NCBI GenBank assembly: GCA_018242685.1
Contig: JAFEBM010000033.1
Location: 1-64,000, forward strand
DNA: 64,000 nt
Origin: Nitrospira sp.
Lineage (GTDB): Bacteria; Nitrospirota; Nitrospiria; Nitrospirales; Nitrospiraceae
Direction of reading: 5' to 3'
The stretch's first letter is position 1; each line of letters starts with the position of its first letter. Below the pieces are notes generated by a model. The model did not search any database and was not told the origin of the DNA. It saw only the letters and a list, made by a program, of their open reading frames with translations. This document shows, in pieces, positions 43,170 through 53,063 of the stretch. Made by a program: the position numbers and the translations under genes.

Positions 43170-44161
43170 AGCCGACGCGCGATCTGAGTGCTCGATGCCG
43201 TACGGTGCTAAGGCGTTTCGCGCTCGGCGCCGCCATTCTCCTCACCGGTTATCTGCTCACTGACTTCGTTCCTGGTTCCGTACCGACTGCTCGAGGTGCC
43301 GATGGTCGGTATACCGGGAAACAGGGAGAAATTATCGTCGTCAAAGTCCCGGTCGATGATTCGGCCGCCCTCGTGCAGGGGAAATTCTTGGGCCGCTCCA
43401 TTAGTTTCTTCCCCGACACGCGACTCGAAGAGCCAAAAGGATTTGTCGGATTGCTCGGGATAGACTTACAAGACGGCCCGGGAACTCATGAATTGACCGT
43501 GGAGCTGAGGACGGATGGGCAGAGTCGCACGCTCCGCTACGATGTAGCAGTTGTCAAAGGAAAATTTCACGTCGAGCATCTCACATTGCCCAAAGACAAA
43601 GTCGATCTCGATGAAAAAAGCTTGGCGCGCTGGAAGGCCGAACAGGAGCAGGTGAAAGAAGCACTCGCGACGGATTCCCAGAGCAAACTCTGGCAGCCGG
43701 GCTTCATGGAGCCGGTGAGCGGCAAACGAACCGGGATCTTCGGCAGCGTGAGAATTATGAATGGCCAGGCGCGAAACCCGCACAACGGTGAAGACATCGG
43801 GGCTCCGCTCGGTACCGCCGTCGCCGCGACGAACGATGGGGTGGTGCGGCTCACCGTCGATCATATTTTCTCCGGGAAGGGCGTGTTCCTGGACCACGGG
43901 TTGGGTTTCTATTCGATGTATTTCCATCTGTCCGAAGTCCTGGTCAAGGACGGCGATCAGGTGAAAGCCGGACAGATCGTTGGGAAGGTTGGTGCGACGG
44001 GTCGCGCCACCGGTCCGCACCTCCATTGGGGGGTGAAACTCAACGGCGCGCGCGTCAATCCCTATGCCTTACTGGAACTGCCGTTTAAAGGCGCAGGACA
44101 AGCAACAGCTCTTGTACCTGTCACCCCTCCTGCTTCCGACGTGGGTTCGCCGACTCCGTAG
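43166..44161 (+). CDS. Secreted M23 metallopeptidase
   Basis: This 331-residue protein has a signal or anchor segment (ALGAAILLTGYLLTDFVPGS), an N-terminal beta region (about 45-140) and a C-terminal LytM/M23 domain with the complete zinc set: NPHNGEDIGAPLGTAVAA (His, Asp) and GPHLHWGVK. It should cleave peptidoglycan cross-links in the periplasm. Unlike the EnvC-like protein at 31804, its metal site is intact. Its ATG overlaps the pafA stop (ATGA), so it is translated from the pafA transcript. Confidence 0.9.
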   Translation: MKPTRDLSARCRTVLRRFALGAAILLTGYLLTDFVPGSVPTARGADGRYTGKQGEIIVVKVPVDDSAALVQGKFLGRSISFFPDTRLEEPKGFVGLLGIDLQDGPGTHELTVELRTDGQSRTLRYDVAVVKGKFHVEHLTLPKDKVDLDEKSLARWKAEQEQVKEALATDSQSKLWQPGFMEPVSGKRTGIFGSVRIMNGQARNPHNGEDIGAPLGTAVAATNDGVVRLTVDHIFSGKGVFLDHGLGFYSMYFHLSEVLVKDGDQVKAGQIVGKVGATGRATGPHLHWGVKLNGARVNPYALLELPFKGAGQATALVPVTPPASDVGSPTP

Positions 44162-44263
44162 TTTCGACCGGTCTCATTTCCTTCTTACGCATGATTGCTG
44201 GTTGACCTCGTCAACGCCGCAGGCATACCCTTTCTCTTACCTCTTGGACAGGAGGCATCCGGT

Positions 44264-44527
44264 ATGAGAATCTTTTTATTCCTCTGCTCAGCGCTCTCCC
44301 TCCTGCTCGCCGCACATCGATTCTCGCTTGCCGAGCATACCGGGCAGCACAAGGGAGGGATCTTCTTCCTCCTCATCGGCATCCAGCTCCTGATTGCCGC
44401 TGCACTCATCCATAGCCATCGAGAAGAACACATCACCAAGTCACCCACGTCGAAGGATGAAGGAGACAGCGACGGAGCTAGGCCGAGTGCCGGGAATGCC
44501 TTGGGAGAACAAGAGAAGAAGCCTTGA
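44264..44527 (+). CDS. Small two-helix membrane protein of unknown function
   Basis: This 87-residue protein begins with a hydrophobic segment (MRIFLFLCSALSLLLAAHRF), then a second (GGIFFLLIGIQLLIAAALIH), and ends in a charged, hydrophilic tail. It is probably an inner membrane protein. The ATG at 44264 has ACAGGAGGC upstream; the ATG at 44195 does not. No family is recognised. Confidence 0.55.
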   Translation: MRIFLFLCSALSLLLAAHRFSLAEHTGQHKGGIFFLLIGIQLLIAAALIHSHREEHITKSPTSKDEGDSDGARPSAGNALGEQEKKP

Positions 44528-44748
44528 AGGGCTAGCGAGCCAGCCAGTCAGCTTGGAGCTGCTGGATGGGTTTTTGATTCGAGTAGTTTCCTCCAGCAAA
44601 GCATTTGAGTCATCTCGTTTTGACCCAACACCCTCGATATAAGTCTTTCTTATTCAATGTCTTAGCAGATCATGTTTTCAAGGGATTTTGATCCTATACA
44701 CTTGTGTAGGCAGTCAACTCGGGCTCGTGCCAGAGGGTACAGACCTAG

Positions 44749-45360
44749 ATGCAAGTCACTGCGGTCATACTTCTTTTGCTCTACTTCGGAGTTTTTCTGA
44801 TCCCCAAGGCCGTCCCGTGGTTCGGCGAATCGCTCGCGTTTTTTGTGTATTGCATGTCGCTACTATTGGCATTTGCCGTTCTTGCAATACTGGGAGTCTG
44901 GGGTGCGATTGGCATGGGCTGCTCGCAGCTACGCCGAGAGCAGGCGCGCTCTCACCACCGATTCTTAGCTATCTATGCAGCGCTTGGCTTCATGCTTTTC
45001 GGCGTAGTCATCACTCTTAGCCAATTAATACCGCATCCTTTTCCCAGCGGGTCAGACCAGCTGAAATTTGATTCGTCACTCTGGACTAGCGGGGAGTCTT
45101 TCGCTTTTGTTAAAGGCGACATAACTCCCCGTCAGAAAATGCTTAGCGATGTGGTCGCTGTCTTGCCGGGGAAAACTCGATCCGAGATCGAAGCGGCACT
45201 CGGTCCGTCTCTTGATACTCTTTACTTTGCAAGTACAGGACGAGACTTAATCTATTTCCTTGGGCCTGAGCGTACCTACCTCTCACTCGATTCGGAATGG
45301 CTCTTGATCTGGCTTGATGAGAACGGTCGCTTTCTTCGTTACAGCATTGCAAACGACTAA
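44749..45360 (+). CDS. Membrane protein of unknown function
   Basis: This 203-residue protein has three hydrophobic segments in its first 100 residues (VILLLLYFGVFLIPKAVP, YCMSLLLAFAVLAILGVWGA, FLAIYAALGFMLFGVVITLS). It then has a soluble domain with VVAVLPGKTRSEIEAALGPS and SEWLLIWLDENGRFLRYSI, faintly like SmpA/BamE-type modules. No good ribosome-binding site is seen before the ATG. The region is less GC-rich than its neighbours. Confidence 0.55.
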   Translation: MQVTAVILLLLYFGVFLIPKAVPWFGESLAFFVYCMSLLLAFAVLAILGVWGAIGMGCSQLRREQARSHHRFLAIYAALGFMLFGVVITLSQLIPHPFPSGSDQLKFDSSLWTSGESFAFVKGDITPRQKMLSDVVAVLPGKTRSEIEAALGPSLDTLYFASTGRDLIYFLGPERTYLSLDSEWLLIWLDENGRFLRYSIAND

Positions 45361-45479
45361 GGGCGTAATGTGATCACGAATATTTAAGGGAATGTCTTTA
45401 TCTGACAACCAAGCGTCAAGTTAGGGGGCGCCAATCGATGGGTTTGGTCTGTCGGTGATTCGAGTACCGCCTGGCTCTC

Positions 45480-45773
45480 TCAATACACAATTGGCGGGCG
45501 TTTGCCGTTGACGATCAGCAGCAGCCGTTTGAATTGTAACGGCTTATCGGGATCGCGTGTATAGTGGCTGGGATCTTCTGAGACCTCGACCTCGCTCAGT
45601 GGGATCGACAGTTTCTGCCGGAGATAGGGGACGTCGGTTTCCAATTCCAGATCAACGAGGCGCTCGGTGCAGCCGGTCACGATTGTGTTGATATCACGTT
45701 GATCGTCAAACTGCACGGTGATCCGTTCCTCCGGGGTTGATCCATGGCGTGATGAGGACCACCTTGTCTGCAT
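45480..45773 (-). CDS. Hypothetical protein
   Basis: This 97-residue protein has no signal peptide or membrane segment. Its middle and end (LVDLELETDVPYLRQKLSIP, LQFKRLLLIVNGKRPPIVY) look like beta strands of a small soluble domain. Ribosome-binding site is not evident and the start could be at another frame-compatible codon. Family unknown. Confidence 0.45.
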   Translation of the reverse strand: MQTRWSSSRHGSTPEERITVQFDDQRDINTIVTGCTERLVDLELETDVPYLRQKLSIPLSEVEVSEDPSHYTRDPDKPLQFKRLLLIVNGKRPPIVY

Positions 45774-45853
45774 GACTCATAGCAGAGGTGTCATCCATGC
45801 TTCTATCATACTCCCATTGGTTCCTGCGACGTCACTCGGGTATTCCCGAGCAG

Positions 45854-46225
45854 TTAATTCGGCGAAATGCCCAATCCACCCATCAACGGCATCAAGCTTT
45901 CTTCCCCCGGCCCTTTTCCCTGCCTTGATGCCTCACTGATCTCTTCAAAGAGCTGAGCGGCCTCGGGGCTCAGCTGTTTCAACTTTTCTCCAAGTTGTCC
46001 GGACGTCAAGCCTTGTTGGATCTCGGCATCCGAGATTTTTCCGTCTTTGATACCCTGTTGGAGAACCTGTGCTAAGGACCGCACCTTTGCCAGGACGTCT
46101 GGGGGCATGCCGTTCAGGATATTAACCGCATCCTGCCGACCACCGCCGAGTTGAGCATGGGCTGGAATGGCCCACAAAAGCAAAAACCCGCACAGAGCGA
46201 TCATCAGTTTTCCTGTCAAGCCCAT
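45854..46225 (-). CDS. Small secreted protein
   Basis: This 123-residue protein has a signal peptide cleaved near AHA-QLGGG and a helical mature part (VLAKVRSLAQVLQQGIKDGK, LTSGQLGEKLKQLSPEAAQL). No family is recognised. The ATG at 46225 has AGAGGAG upstream. It is divergent from the gene at 46469. Confidence 0.6.
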   Translation of the reverse strand: MGLTGKLMIALCGFLLLWAIPAHAQLGGGRQDAVNILNGMPPDVLAKVRSLAQVLQQGIKDGKISDAEIQQGLTSGQLGEKLKQLSPEAAQLFEEISEASRQGKGPGEESLMPLMGGLGISPN

Positions 46226-46468
46226 CGTAGTCTCCTCTCTTTTGCATCATGAGTCGATCCTTCCGATCAACCAGAACCTTGCAGGATGTTTGCCAGTTCT
46301 CCATCAGAAAGGAAAATGATGTCGTAGAGAGAAGAAATAGGGTCAAGTGCGCAAAGGCATCAACCGATACAGTTCCATACCCATTTGAGAAAATAGAGAA
46401 TTTTTAGAGGCCTGTCTGGGAGTTGGTATCGTTTATCTTCATGAAACCAAGGGTGGAGGGGAGTGCTG

Positions 46469-47236
46469 ATGTTTGAAGGGTGGGAATCTCCTAACGTGAC
46501 GGTCTATTTGGCGGCCATTCTTGGCCTTCTCGTCGTGTGGCAGTACTACCAGATGCAAATCATGGCCGGGCGCATCCTGGCCATCGATATCTTCGATCGT
46601 TCCGGCATTCGCATGTATATCTATGTGACTCCCAGTGACGACCAGATCTGTGAGGTCTGTGGCGCATCGAATGGCCGCTTCTTCTTACCTTCTCAGGTGG
46701 CGAAGAGGAAGTTTTCACCGCTTACTGGAAAGTGTCAACGACCGACACCCTGTATCGGTGTATTGGTTGGGCTGTACGGAGCCTGGTTGGAAGCAAGAGG
46801 CGTGTTGGAACATCTCCGCAAAAATGCCCAAAATGGAGGCATCCAGTTGTCTACGGAAGAAGTGCGGGCCTTGGTGAACGGGCAGTGGGAACGGTGCATC
46901 AGCGCCGACACAGATCGCCTGGGGATCCATATGATCGAGGCCCTCAGCTATGAAAAGATCAATCCGGAGGCCTCGATCGAAGGCTATCGGTATGTGGTCA
47001 ATGAGGTGAAAGAAGTGCGGCATCTGATGTTTCTTGTTCCCACCTACCTCCGACTCATGCAGTTGTTGCTTCAGGCCGGAGAAGAGGCTGAAGCGCTTGA
47101 GACTATCGAGCGGTTTGAGAAGCGCTTCCCAACGACAAGACGCGGTTCTCATTTCCCATCAGATGAGCAGCGGGAGATGATGAAGACGAAAAAAGCCCAA
47201 CTGCTGAAAACCCTGCCTCTCCAAATGTCTGCCTAA
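46469..47236 (+). CDS. Membrane-anchored protein with a Cys4 cluster
   Basis: This 255-residue protein has one membrane segment near its N-terminus (VTVYLAAILGLLVVWQYY), then a motif RMYIYVTPSDDQICEVCGAS with two more Cys in KCQRPTPC, a possible zinc site. The C-terminal half is helical, TPR-like (LVPTYLRLMQLLLQAGEEAE). The SDDQICEVCGASNGRFFLP segment resembles the DxxxCxxCxxxxG motif of phage Mu gpF-type minor head proteins, but the rest does not. GGAGGGGAG precedes the ATG at 46469. Function unknown. Confidence 0.6.
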   Translation: MFEGWESPNVTVYLAAILGLLVVWQYYQMQIMAGRILAIDIFDRSGIRMYIYVTPSDDQICEVCGASNGRFFLPSQVAKRKFSPLTGKCQRPTPCIGVLVGLYGAWLEARGVLEHLRKNAQNGGIQLSTEEVRALVNGQWERCISADTDRLGIHMIEALSYEKINPEASIEGYRYVVNEVKEVRHLMFLVPTYLRLMQLLLQAGEEAEALETIERFEKRFPTTRRGSHFPSDEQREMMKTKKAQLLKTLPLQMSA

Positions 47237-47263
47237 GAACCACCAAGGAACCACGACTGTCTG

Positions 47264-47290
47264 TCCTCCGCAGTAGTCTGCTACGGAGGA
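47264..47290. terminator. Possible hairpin terminator
   Basis: Arms tcctcc / ggagga enclose an inner gtag / ctac stem with loop tctg, between the convergent genes at 46469 and 47338. No T-run follows, so termination is only suggested. Confidence 0.25.
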
Positions 47291-47337
47291 TGGATCAGCG
47301 GGGGGTTCCACGCCACGACGATTGACTCACTGATCGT

Positions 47338-48756
47338 TCAGTAATTGGATTCGAGGCTGGTTGGGGTCTTATTGAGGACGGTTGCGGCAGCTTGCGACAG
47401 GGCTGCGTCGTGGTGGTGGTCTGGAGAATAGATTCGAAACTGGATGAGTCTCGTGGGCAGCAGGTCTAAGAATTCTTCCAGCGGTTCCGTCGAGACCTGA
47501 CCCGTTCCTGGGTCGTACACGTAGAGAGGATTTCCACGGCGGTCTTTGGGGTCAGGCCGTGGATCGAGAAGGGCCATGTCCACGCGAAACGGCAGCCGCC
47601 TCAAGCCGGGCGGCAGTTCTTTGGCAATCTGCTGCTCAAAATGCCGCTGGCTGGGAAACGCCATGCCGCGTTCCTGTCCTTTTTCTTTCAGCGTCGTGCT
47701 GTAGGCCATCTTCCATTTGACGTCTCGGCCTAAAATCCGTGCCCACTCCTGACCTAACTGGCGGCGGGCTTTGTGGCGAGACTGTGTCCATCCTCGGACT
47801 TCTTCCAAGAGCGACCAATCGGTCAGAGTGCGATACCGCTCCATATTCTTGCGTGGATCGTTGGGACAGAGCAGCGTCATCGTCCGACCGAAGATGTCCC
47901 GCAGATGGATGTCGATCGCTCTGGTGGTACGATGGAAATAGACGTTGGAGTAGAGGTACATCCTGGTGTTCAGGAACATTTGGAGGGACGGGAGCCCGGT
48001 TTTGTGAATGGTGAAACCTTTCTCCGTCACGATCGTGTAATGAATCAACCTCGTCAGATCGACCGGGCCGACCGCCACACCGCACATATACGAATCCCTC
48101 AAAACGTAGTCCAGATTATCTCCGGTGTAACTTCCAGAGATCACAGGCTGAAGCATGTTCAACCATCGAGGGAGGCGGGAATTGTCCTTGCCTTTCTCCT
48201 TGAGGATCAGATGGGCAATCTGATCGGGATTCAGTTCTTCTCCTTTTGCAAAATGGCCTGACGGACTTCGGCGGATTTTCCTGATGAGAGGAGCCAAATG
48301 TTCCCGGATGATAATCTGGCCCAACCGTTCATGGGTGAGGCCATGGACATGGAGAAAATTGTCGTCGAAGAAATGGCAAAACGGACCGTGCCCGATGTCA
48401 TGAACCAAGGCCGTTACCCGTAAGAGTTCTTCGACAAAATTGGCCGATGGCACGTCTTTGACGGCTTTCTTAAGAAATGGATACAGATGTCGGGCGAATC
48501 GTCCCGCCACGTGCATCGTCCCGAGAGAATGCACGAATCGGGTATGTTCCGCCGAGGGATAAACCCACCGGGCACTTTGCAGCTGGTAGATGTATCGCAG
48601 CCGCTGAACCCAGGGGGAGTCGATCAGGTCTTTCTCGGTGTGTTCATGTGGATCAGGCTGAGCATAGGGTACGGTGAACGTGACGTACTTGTGGATAGGA
48701 TCGGCGATGAGCGCCGATCCATCATACGGAGCATTCGGTCGGTCTGCTGATTCCAT
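47338..48756 (-). CDS. HD-domain phosphohydrolase (dNTPase-like)
   Basis: This 472-residue protein has the HD superfamily metal motif: HTRFVHSLGTMHVAGRFARH, then ALVHDIGHGPFCHFFDDNFL, which place the ligand His, His-Asp and a later Asp (SYTGDNLDYVLRDSYMCG). The arrangement is that of SAMHD1/dGTPase-like phosphohydrolases, so nucleoside triphosphate or another phosphate ester is a likely substrate. It is cytoplasmic. The ATG at 48756 begins the conserved region; upstream in-frame sequence is Arg/Ser-rich and non-homologous. Confidence 0.85.
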   Translation of the reverse strand: MESADRPNAPYDGSALIADPIHKYVTFTVPYAQPDPHEHTEKDLIDSPWVQRLRYIYQLQSARWVYPSAEHTRFVHSLGTMHVAGRFARHLYPFLKKAVKDVPSANFVEELLRVTALVHDIGHGPFCHFFDDNFLHVHGLTHERLGQIIIREHLAPLIRKIRRSPSGHFAKGEELNPDQIAHLILKEKGKDNSRLPRWLNMLQPVISGSYTGDNLDYVLRDSYMCGVAVGPVDLTRLIHYTIVTEKGFTIHKTGLPSLQMFLNTRMYLYSNVYFHRTTRAIDIHLRDIFGRTMTLLCPNDPRKNMERYRTLTDWSLLEEVRGWTQSRHKARRQLGQEWARILGRDVKWKMAYSTTLKEKGQERGMAFPSQRHFEQQIAKELPPGLRRLPFRVDMALLDPRPDPKDRRGNPLYVYDPGTGQVSTEPLEEFLDLLPTRLIQFRIYSPDHHHDAALSQAAATVLNKTPTSLESNY

Positions 48757-48770
48757 GGCGAGTGGGCATC

Positions 48771-49286
48771 TTAGCCCACCTGGTCGGAGGGCGGCAACGG
48801 TTCGGTCGTGGGTTTGGCGGGCGAGGAGCGATGTTTGTGAAAAAATAGGTAGGCAGCCGGATAGGACAACAAGGCCCCGAGCACACTGAGAACGAGTCCT
48901 CCGAGCAGGAAGGGGGCTGCGTAAGGAAGGACTTGTTCGTAGATGCCGCTGAAGCTCAGATCCTGCCAATCAAAATTCGGCATATCGGTCCGTCCCAAGA
49001 GCAATGCACCGGTCCAGTAGGTTGCGCCTAAGATCGGAATGATGGTCCAGGGATTGTTGACCAAGGCACCGGTGAACAAGGCCAAGAAATTGAGTCCGAA
49101 CAGCCAGGTGCACAGCACGACCATCGCCGTGTGCAGGCCATAGGCGGGTGAGAACGCGATGAAGACACCCAGCGCAAATGCCAGCGCGGTGCGTTGCGGT
49201 GACTCCTGTAAGTGGAGCATTTGGCGTAAGAGTGCCCGGAATGATCGGGCCCCTCGCCCTGAGGGCTGGTGATTCATGTCGGACAT
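48771..49286 (-). CDS. DUF2062 membrane protein
   Basis: This 171-residue protein has the DUF2062 pattern SPQRTALAFALGVFIAFSPA with three to four membrane helices, the loop NNPWTIIPILGATYWTGALL, and a Pro-rich C-terminus. It is an inner membrane protein of unknown function. Its start overlaps the thiL stop (TGATG), so it is probably expressed with thiL and lon. Confidence 0.85.
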   Translation of the reverse strand: MSDMNHQPSGRGARSFRALLRQMLHLQESPQRTALAFALGVFIAFSPAYGLHTAMVVLCTWLFGLNFLALFTGALVNNPWTIIPILGATYWTGALLLGRTDMPNFDWQDLSFSGIYEQVLPYAAPFLLGGLVLSVLGALLSYPAAYLFFHKHRSSPAKPTTEPLPPSDQVG

Positions 49287-50329
49287 CAGCGGAAATGCTC
49301 GTAACTGGTGGCGGGCATCGGCTGCGTCCGACCGTCGGACGTCATCTGAATTCCGAACCGCTGTGGGCGAATTGTCCCGATACGGGTCATGCGATAGCCT
49401 CGCGTTCCTGCTTGCCGATCAATCGTATCGCAGTCGTGTGGAGAAGCGGTGAACAGAAGCTCATAGTCTTCGCCGCCGGTGAGCGCGAGTCGAATCGGCG
49501 AGACGCCGATGGTCCGGGCATAGGCTCGACAGGCCCGCGAGATCGGTATCCTATCAAGTTCCACCTCTGCGCCGACTCGACTTTCTTCGCACAGATGCCG
49601 AAGATCTCCGGAGAGGCCGTCGGACAGATCGATGGCGGCGGAGGCGAGTCGCCTCTCGTTGAGCCACCGTCCTTCGGCGACCCTCGCGGTAGGGTGGGAA
49701 TGGCGGCGGACAAGAAATCGCTGATGGGAGCGCGAGAATTCAATCTTCCGCTTTCCCGAGGGTTGCGAGGTAGTGCTGGTCGTCAAGAGTTTGAGACCTG
49801 CCAGGGAGTCTCCGAGAGTACCCGAGACATAGATGTGATCTCCCGCTTTGGCACCGTGCCGAAAAAGCGCCCGACGTCCGCTCGTCGTACCGACCAGGGT
49901 AATGCTGAGAAAGAGTCCGGTCTTGGACGCCGAGGTGTCTCCACCGATGAGCGCTACGTCATAAAAGCGGCAAGCCTTCATCAAACCGGCGTACAGCTCA
50001 TCGATGTGTGGCCGCTTCACTGTCCTCGGGATCGCGAGCGAAATGAGCAGATAGCGAGGAACGGCGCCCATCGCGGCAATGTCGCTGAGGTTGGCCATGG
50101 CGGCTCGGTAGCCGACCGACTCAGGCGTTACCGATTTCAGATCAAAGTGGATACCTTCGGCAAGCAGGTCCGTGGTGAGATGCCACCAGGTTTTGGCGGA
50201 GGTCTCGATCACGGCTGCATCGTCGCCGATGCCTTGAACGAGCCCTGGCGCGTGACGGGCATACCGATCTTCGAGGGATCGGATCAGGGCAAATTCCTGA
50301 ATGGGAGGATTGGCCTGACGACGGGCCAC
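49286..50329 (-). CDS. thiL: Thiamine-monophosphate kinase ThiL
   Basis: This 347-residue enzyme phosphorylates thiamine monophosphate to thiamine diphosphate. Motifs are GIGDDAAV, TTDLLAEGIHFDL, GGDTSASKTGLFLS, DLSDGLSGDLRHL and ALTGGEDYELLF, which form the ATP/Mg site of the PurM-type fold. Start is GTG at 50329. It lies 9 bases after the lon stop and completes the thiamine route begun by thiSGE at 34973. Confidence 0.93.
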   Translation of the reverse strand: MARRQANPPIQEFALIRSLEDRYARHAPGLVQGIGDDAAVIETSAKTWWHLTTDLLAEGIHFDLKSVTPESVGYRAAMANLSDIAAMGAVPRYLLISLAIPRTVKRPHIDELYAGLMKACRFYDVALIGGDTSASKTGLFLSITLVGTTSGRRALFRHGAKAGDHIYVSGTLGDSLAGLKLLTTSTTSQPSGKRKIEFSRSHQRFLVRRHSHPTARVAEGRWLNERRLASAAIDLSDGLSGDLRHLCEESRVGAEVELDRIPISRACRAYARTIGVSPIRLALTGGEDYELLFTASPHDCDTIDRQAGTRGYRMTRIGTIRPQRFGIQMTSDGRTQPMPATSYEHFR

Positions 50330-50338
50330 GGCACTATC

Positions 50339-52837
50339 CTATGACCGTGTGGGTACTCGGTTTGCCATCACCGTGGCAGGAAGCTCATGCGACCGTCGGC
50401 CTTTGCCTGATCGTAGGGGGCGGATGCGCGTCGGCGCCGGAGGGGGCGATGGGTTTCTAGAGGCAGGCGAAGTCTTAGCGCTGCGGCGGAGGGCGATCTT
50501 CATGACATCGTCCATGGTATCGGCGAAGGCCAATTGAATGCCCTTGAGGAGATGTTTGGGGATTTCCTCCAGGTCCTTCTTATTCCGACGTGGGAGGATC
50601 ACCGTGGTGAGCTTCGCCCGTTTCGCCGCCAAAATCTTTTCCTTGAGTCCCCCGATCGGAAGCACGCGGCCGCGCAAGGTAATTTCGCCGGTCATCGCCA
50701 AATCTCGCCTTGCGGGAGTGCCGGAAAATGCCGAGGCGATGGCGGTGGCCATCGTGATGCCGGCCGAGGGACCGTCTTTAGGAATAGCCCCGGCTGGCAC
50801 ATGGATATGCAGGTCCTGTTTGCTGAACATCCCGGGATTGAGATGCAAAGTTTTTTCTCGTGAGCGGACATAGCTGAGCGCCGCCTGCGCAGATTCTTTC
50901 ATCACATCGCCAAGGTGGCCGGTGAGGGTCAATTGGCCTTTCCCCTTCATCACCGTTGCCTCGATGTAGAGCACATCGCCGCCCGCTTCCGTCCAGGCGA
51001 GGCCGGTCGCCACACCGACTTCGTCCTTCTCGAGCTCCGCCTCCGGCACGTATTTCGACACTCCCAGATATTTATGGAGATTGGACGGATCGATCGGATC
51101 TCCCAGACCTTTGCCCTCAGCGACTTTCTTGGCGACCTTTCGCATCACATTGGCGATCTCGCGCTCAAGGTTCCGCACCCCGGCTTCCCGCGTGTAGTGC
51201 GAAATGATTTGGCGGATTGCCGGCTCCGTAAGACGGACATGTTTGCTCGTAATCCCGTGCTCTTCGAGCTGGCGGGGGATCAGGTATTTCTGGGCGATGC
51301 CGAGTTTCTCTTCTTCGGTATATCCCGGGATCTCGATGACCTCCATGCGATCGCGCAGTGCGGGAAGGATCGGATCGATCAAATTCGCCGTGGTGATGAA
51401 CATCACTTCGGTCAGGTCGAATGGGACCCCGAGATAGTGGTCGGTGAACGCGTTGTTTTGTTCAGGGTCGAGGACCTCCAGCAAGGCTGCTGAGGGGTCG
51501 CCCCGAAAATCCATCCCGACCTTGTCCACTTCATCGAGCATGAACACGGGGTTGCCGGTGCCCGCTTGCTTCATGCCCTGGATGATGCGTCCCGGTAACG
51601 CGCCGACATAGGTGCGGCGGTGGCCGCGGATTTCGGCCTCATCCCGCACGCCGCCCAAGCTGATACGCACAAACTCACGCCCTAATGCGCGGGCGATCGA
51701 CTTCCCCAGCGATGTTTTTCCGACTCCCGGCGGGCCGACGAAGCAGAGGATCGGCCCCTTCATTTTCTCTTTCAGCTTGCGGACAGCCAGATATTCGAGA
51801 ATCCGTTCCTTGACCTTTTCGAGGTCATAGTGATCGTCGTTCAGGACCTTGGCGGCGACCTTCAGCTCGAGATTGTCTTTCGATCGCTTGGACCATGGCA
51901 ATTCGACCATCCATTCCAGATAGGTCCGCACCGTTGCGGATTCGGCGGTATCCGGATGCATTTTTTCCAGACGCTTGAGCTGTTTTTCGGCCTCCTTCAA
52001 GACTTTGTCGGGCATTTTCGCGTCTTTGATCCGTTTGCGGAATTCCGTGATCTCCTCCGCCCGCTCATCGAGTTCACCCAGCTCCTTTTGAATGGCCTTC
52101 AGTTGTTCCCGCAGAAAATACTCCCGTTGGGTCTTGTCCATCTCGCCCTTGGCTTGCGCCTGGATTTTTTGCTGCATGGAGAGGACTTCGATTTCTTTCC
52201 CGAGAATGTCGCTCACCTGGCGAAGGCGATGAATCGGATCGGAGATTTCCAACACGGCTTGGGTGGCGTCGACCTTGAGACCGAGATTGGACACCACCAT
52301 GTCGGCCAATCGGCCAGGCTCTTCGAGGTTTTCAATGACGACCATGACATCGGGGATCAAGACTTTCCCCAAGCTCACGATTCGTTCGATCTGCTCTTTC
52401 ACGGTCCGCATGGCGGCCTCTGCTTCAAGAGGCGTGGCCGTTGATTTCGTATCAATCAACTTGTCGATCCGAACGGAGTAGTATGGGTCGGTCTGAATGT
52501 ATTTGGTGATCTTCGCTTTGGCGATGCCCTGCACCAGGATTTTGATGCGTTCATCCGGCAGCTTCAGCATCCGCATGATGATGCCGACGGTGCCGATCGT
52601 GTGGATCTCTTTGGGAGCGGGATTTTCGACGTCGAGCGCTTTCTGAGTCGCGAGGAAGATCATCCGATTGCCGGCAAGGGCCGCTTCGATGGCCTTGATC
52701 GACATATCCCGCCCGACGAAAAGGGGAAGCACCATATATGGAAAGACGACAATATCCCGCACCGGCAACAGCGGGAGCTGACCCGGGACCTCAATGTTTT
52801 GCGGAGGCTGAACTTCTTGTTCGTTGGGGTCGGTCAT
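50339..52837 (-). CDS. lon: ATP-dependent protease Lon
   Basis: This 832-residue protease has an N-terminal substrate domain ([20 protein letters not shown]), a coiled-coil region, an AAA module with Walker [20 protein letters not shown], sensor region [20 protein letters not shown], and a protease domain with the catalytic Ser in [17 protein letters not shown] and Lys in [14 protein letters not shown]. It degrades misfolded and regulatory proteins in the cytoplasm. It leads a minus-strand group with thiL and DUF2062. AGGCAGG lies upstream of the ATG. Confidence 0.95.
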   Translation of the reverse strand: MTDPNEQEVQPPQNIEVPGQLPLLPVRDIVVFPYMVLPLFVGRDMSIKAIEAALAGNRMIFLATQKALDVENPAPKEIHTIGTVGIIMRMLKLPDERIKILVQGIAKAKITKYIQTDPYYSVRIDKLIDTKSTATPLEAEAAMRTVKEQIERIVSLGKVLIPDVMVVIENLEEPGRLADMVVSNLGLKVDATQAVLEISDPIHRLRQVSDILGKEIEVLSMQQKIQAQAKGEMDKTQREYFLREQLKAIQKELGELDERAEEITEFRKRIKDAKMPDKVLKEAEKQLKRLEKMHPDTAESATVRTYLEWMVELPWSKRSKDNLELKVAAKVLNDDHYDLEKVKERILEYLAVRKLKEKMKGPILCFVGPPGVGKTSLGKSIARALGREFVRISLGGVRDEAEIRGHRRTYVGALPGRIIQGMKQAGTGNPVFMLDEVDKVGMDFRGDPSAALLEVLDPEQNNAFTDHYLGVPFDLTEVMFITTANLIDPILPALRDRMEVIEIPGYTEEEKLGIAQKYLIPRQLEEHGITSKHVRLTEPAIRQIISHYTREAGVRNLEREIANVMRKVAKKVAEGKGLGDPIDPSNLHKYLGVSKYVPEAELEKDEVGVATGLAWTEAGGDVLYIEATVMKGKGQLTLTGHLGDVMKESAQAALSYVRSREKTLHLNPGMFSKQDLHIHVPAGAIPKDGPSAGITMATAIASAFSGTPARRDLAMTGEITLRGRVLPIGGLKEKILAAKRAKLTTVILPRRNKKDLEEIPKHLLKGIQLAFADTMDDVMKIALRRSAKTSPASRNPSPPPAPTRIRPLRSGKGRRSHELPATVMANRVPTRS

Positions 52838-53063
52838 ATGCCTGCCTGTTCTTTATCTCTATGAGGTGAGGGTGGCGAACCAGGTTGTGCAACGACTCAT
52901 CATCTCTCGTCTTATGAGCTTCAGCGGTCCATTCCTCTTGGAACCGATTGGCCGACTGGGATTACGCGGTGCATGAGGTCGGACAATCCGTCCATTATCA
53001 AGCGGGCGCAGAATGGTTGTTGTCGGGAATCTCGCGACTGAATGCCCATCATGACCGATGGGA

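Noticed and set aside
46247-46408. 45-codon frame starting MSRSFRST
   Set aside because: Lies in a divergent intergenic region without ribosome-binding site; sequence does not resemble UBact or another known small protein.
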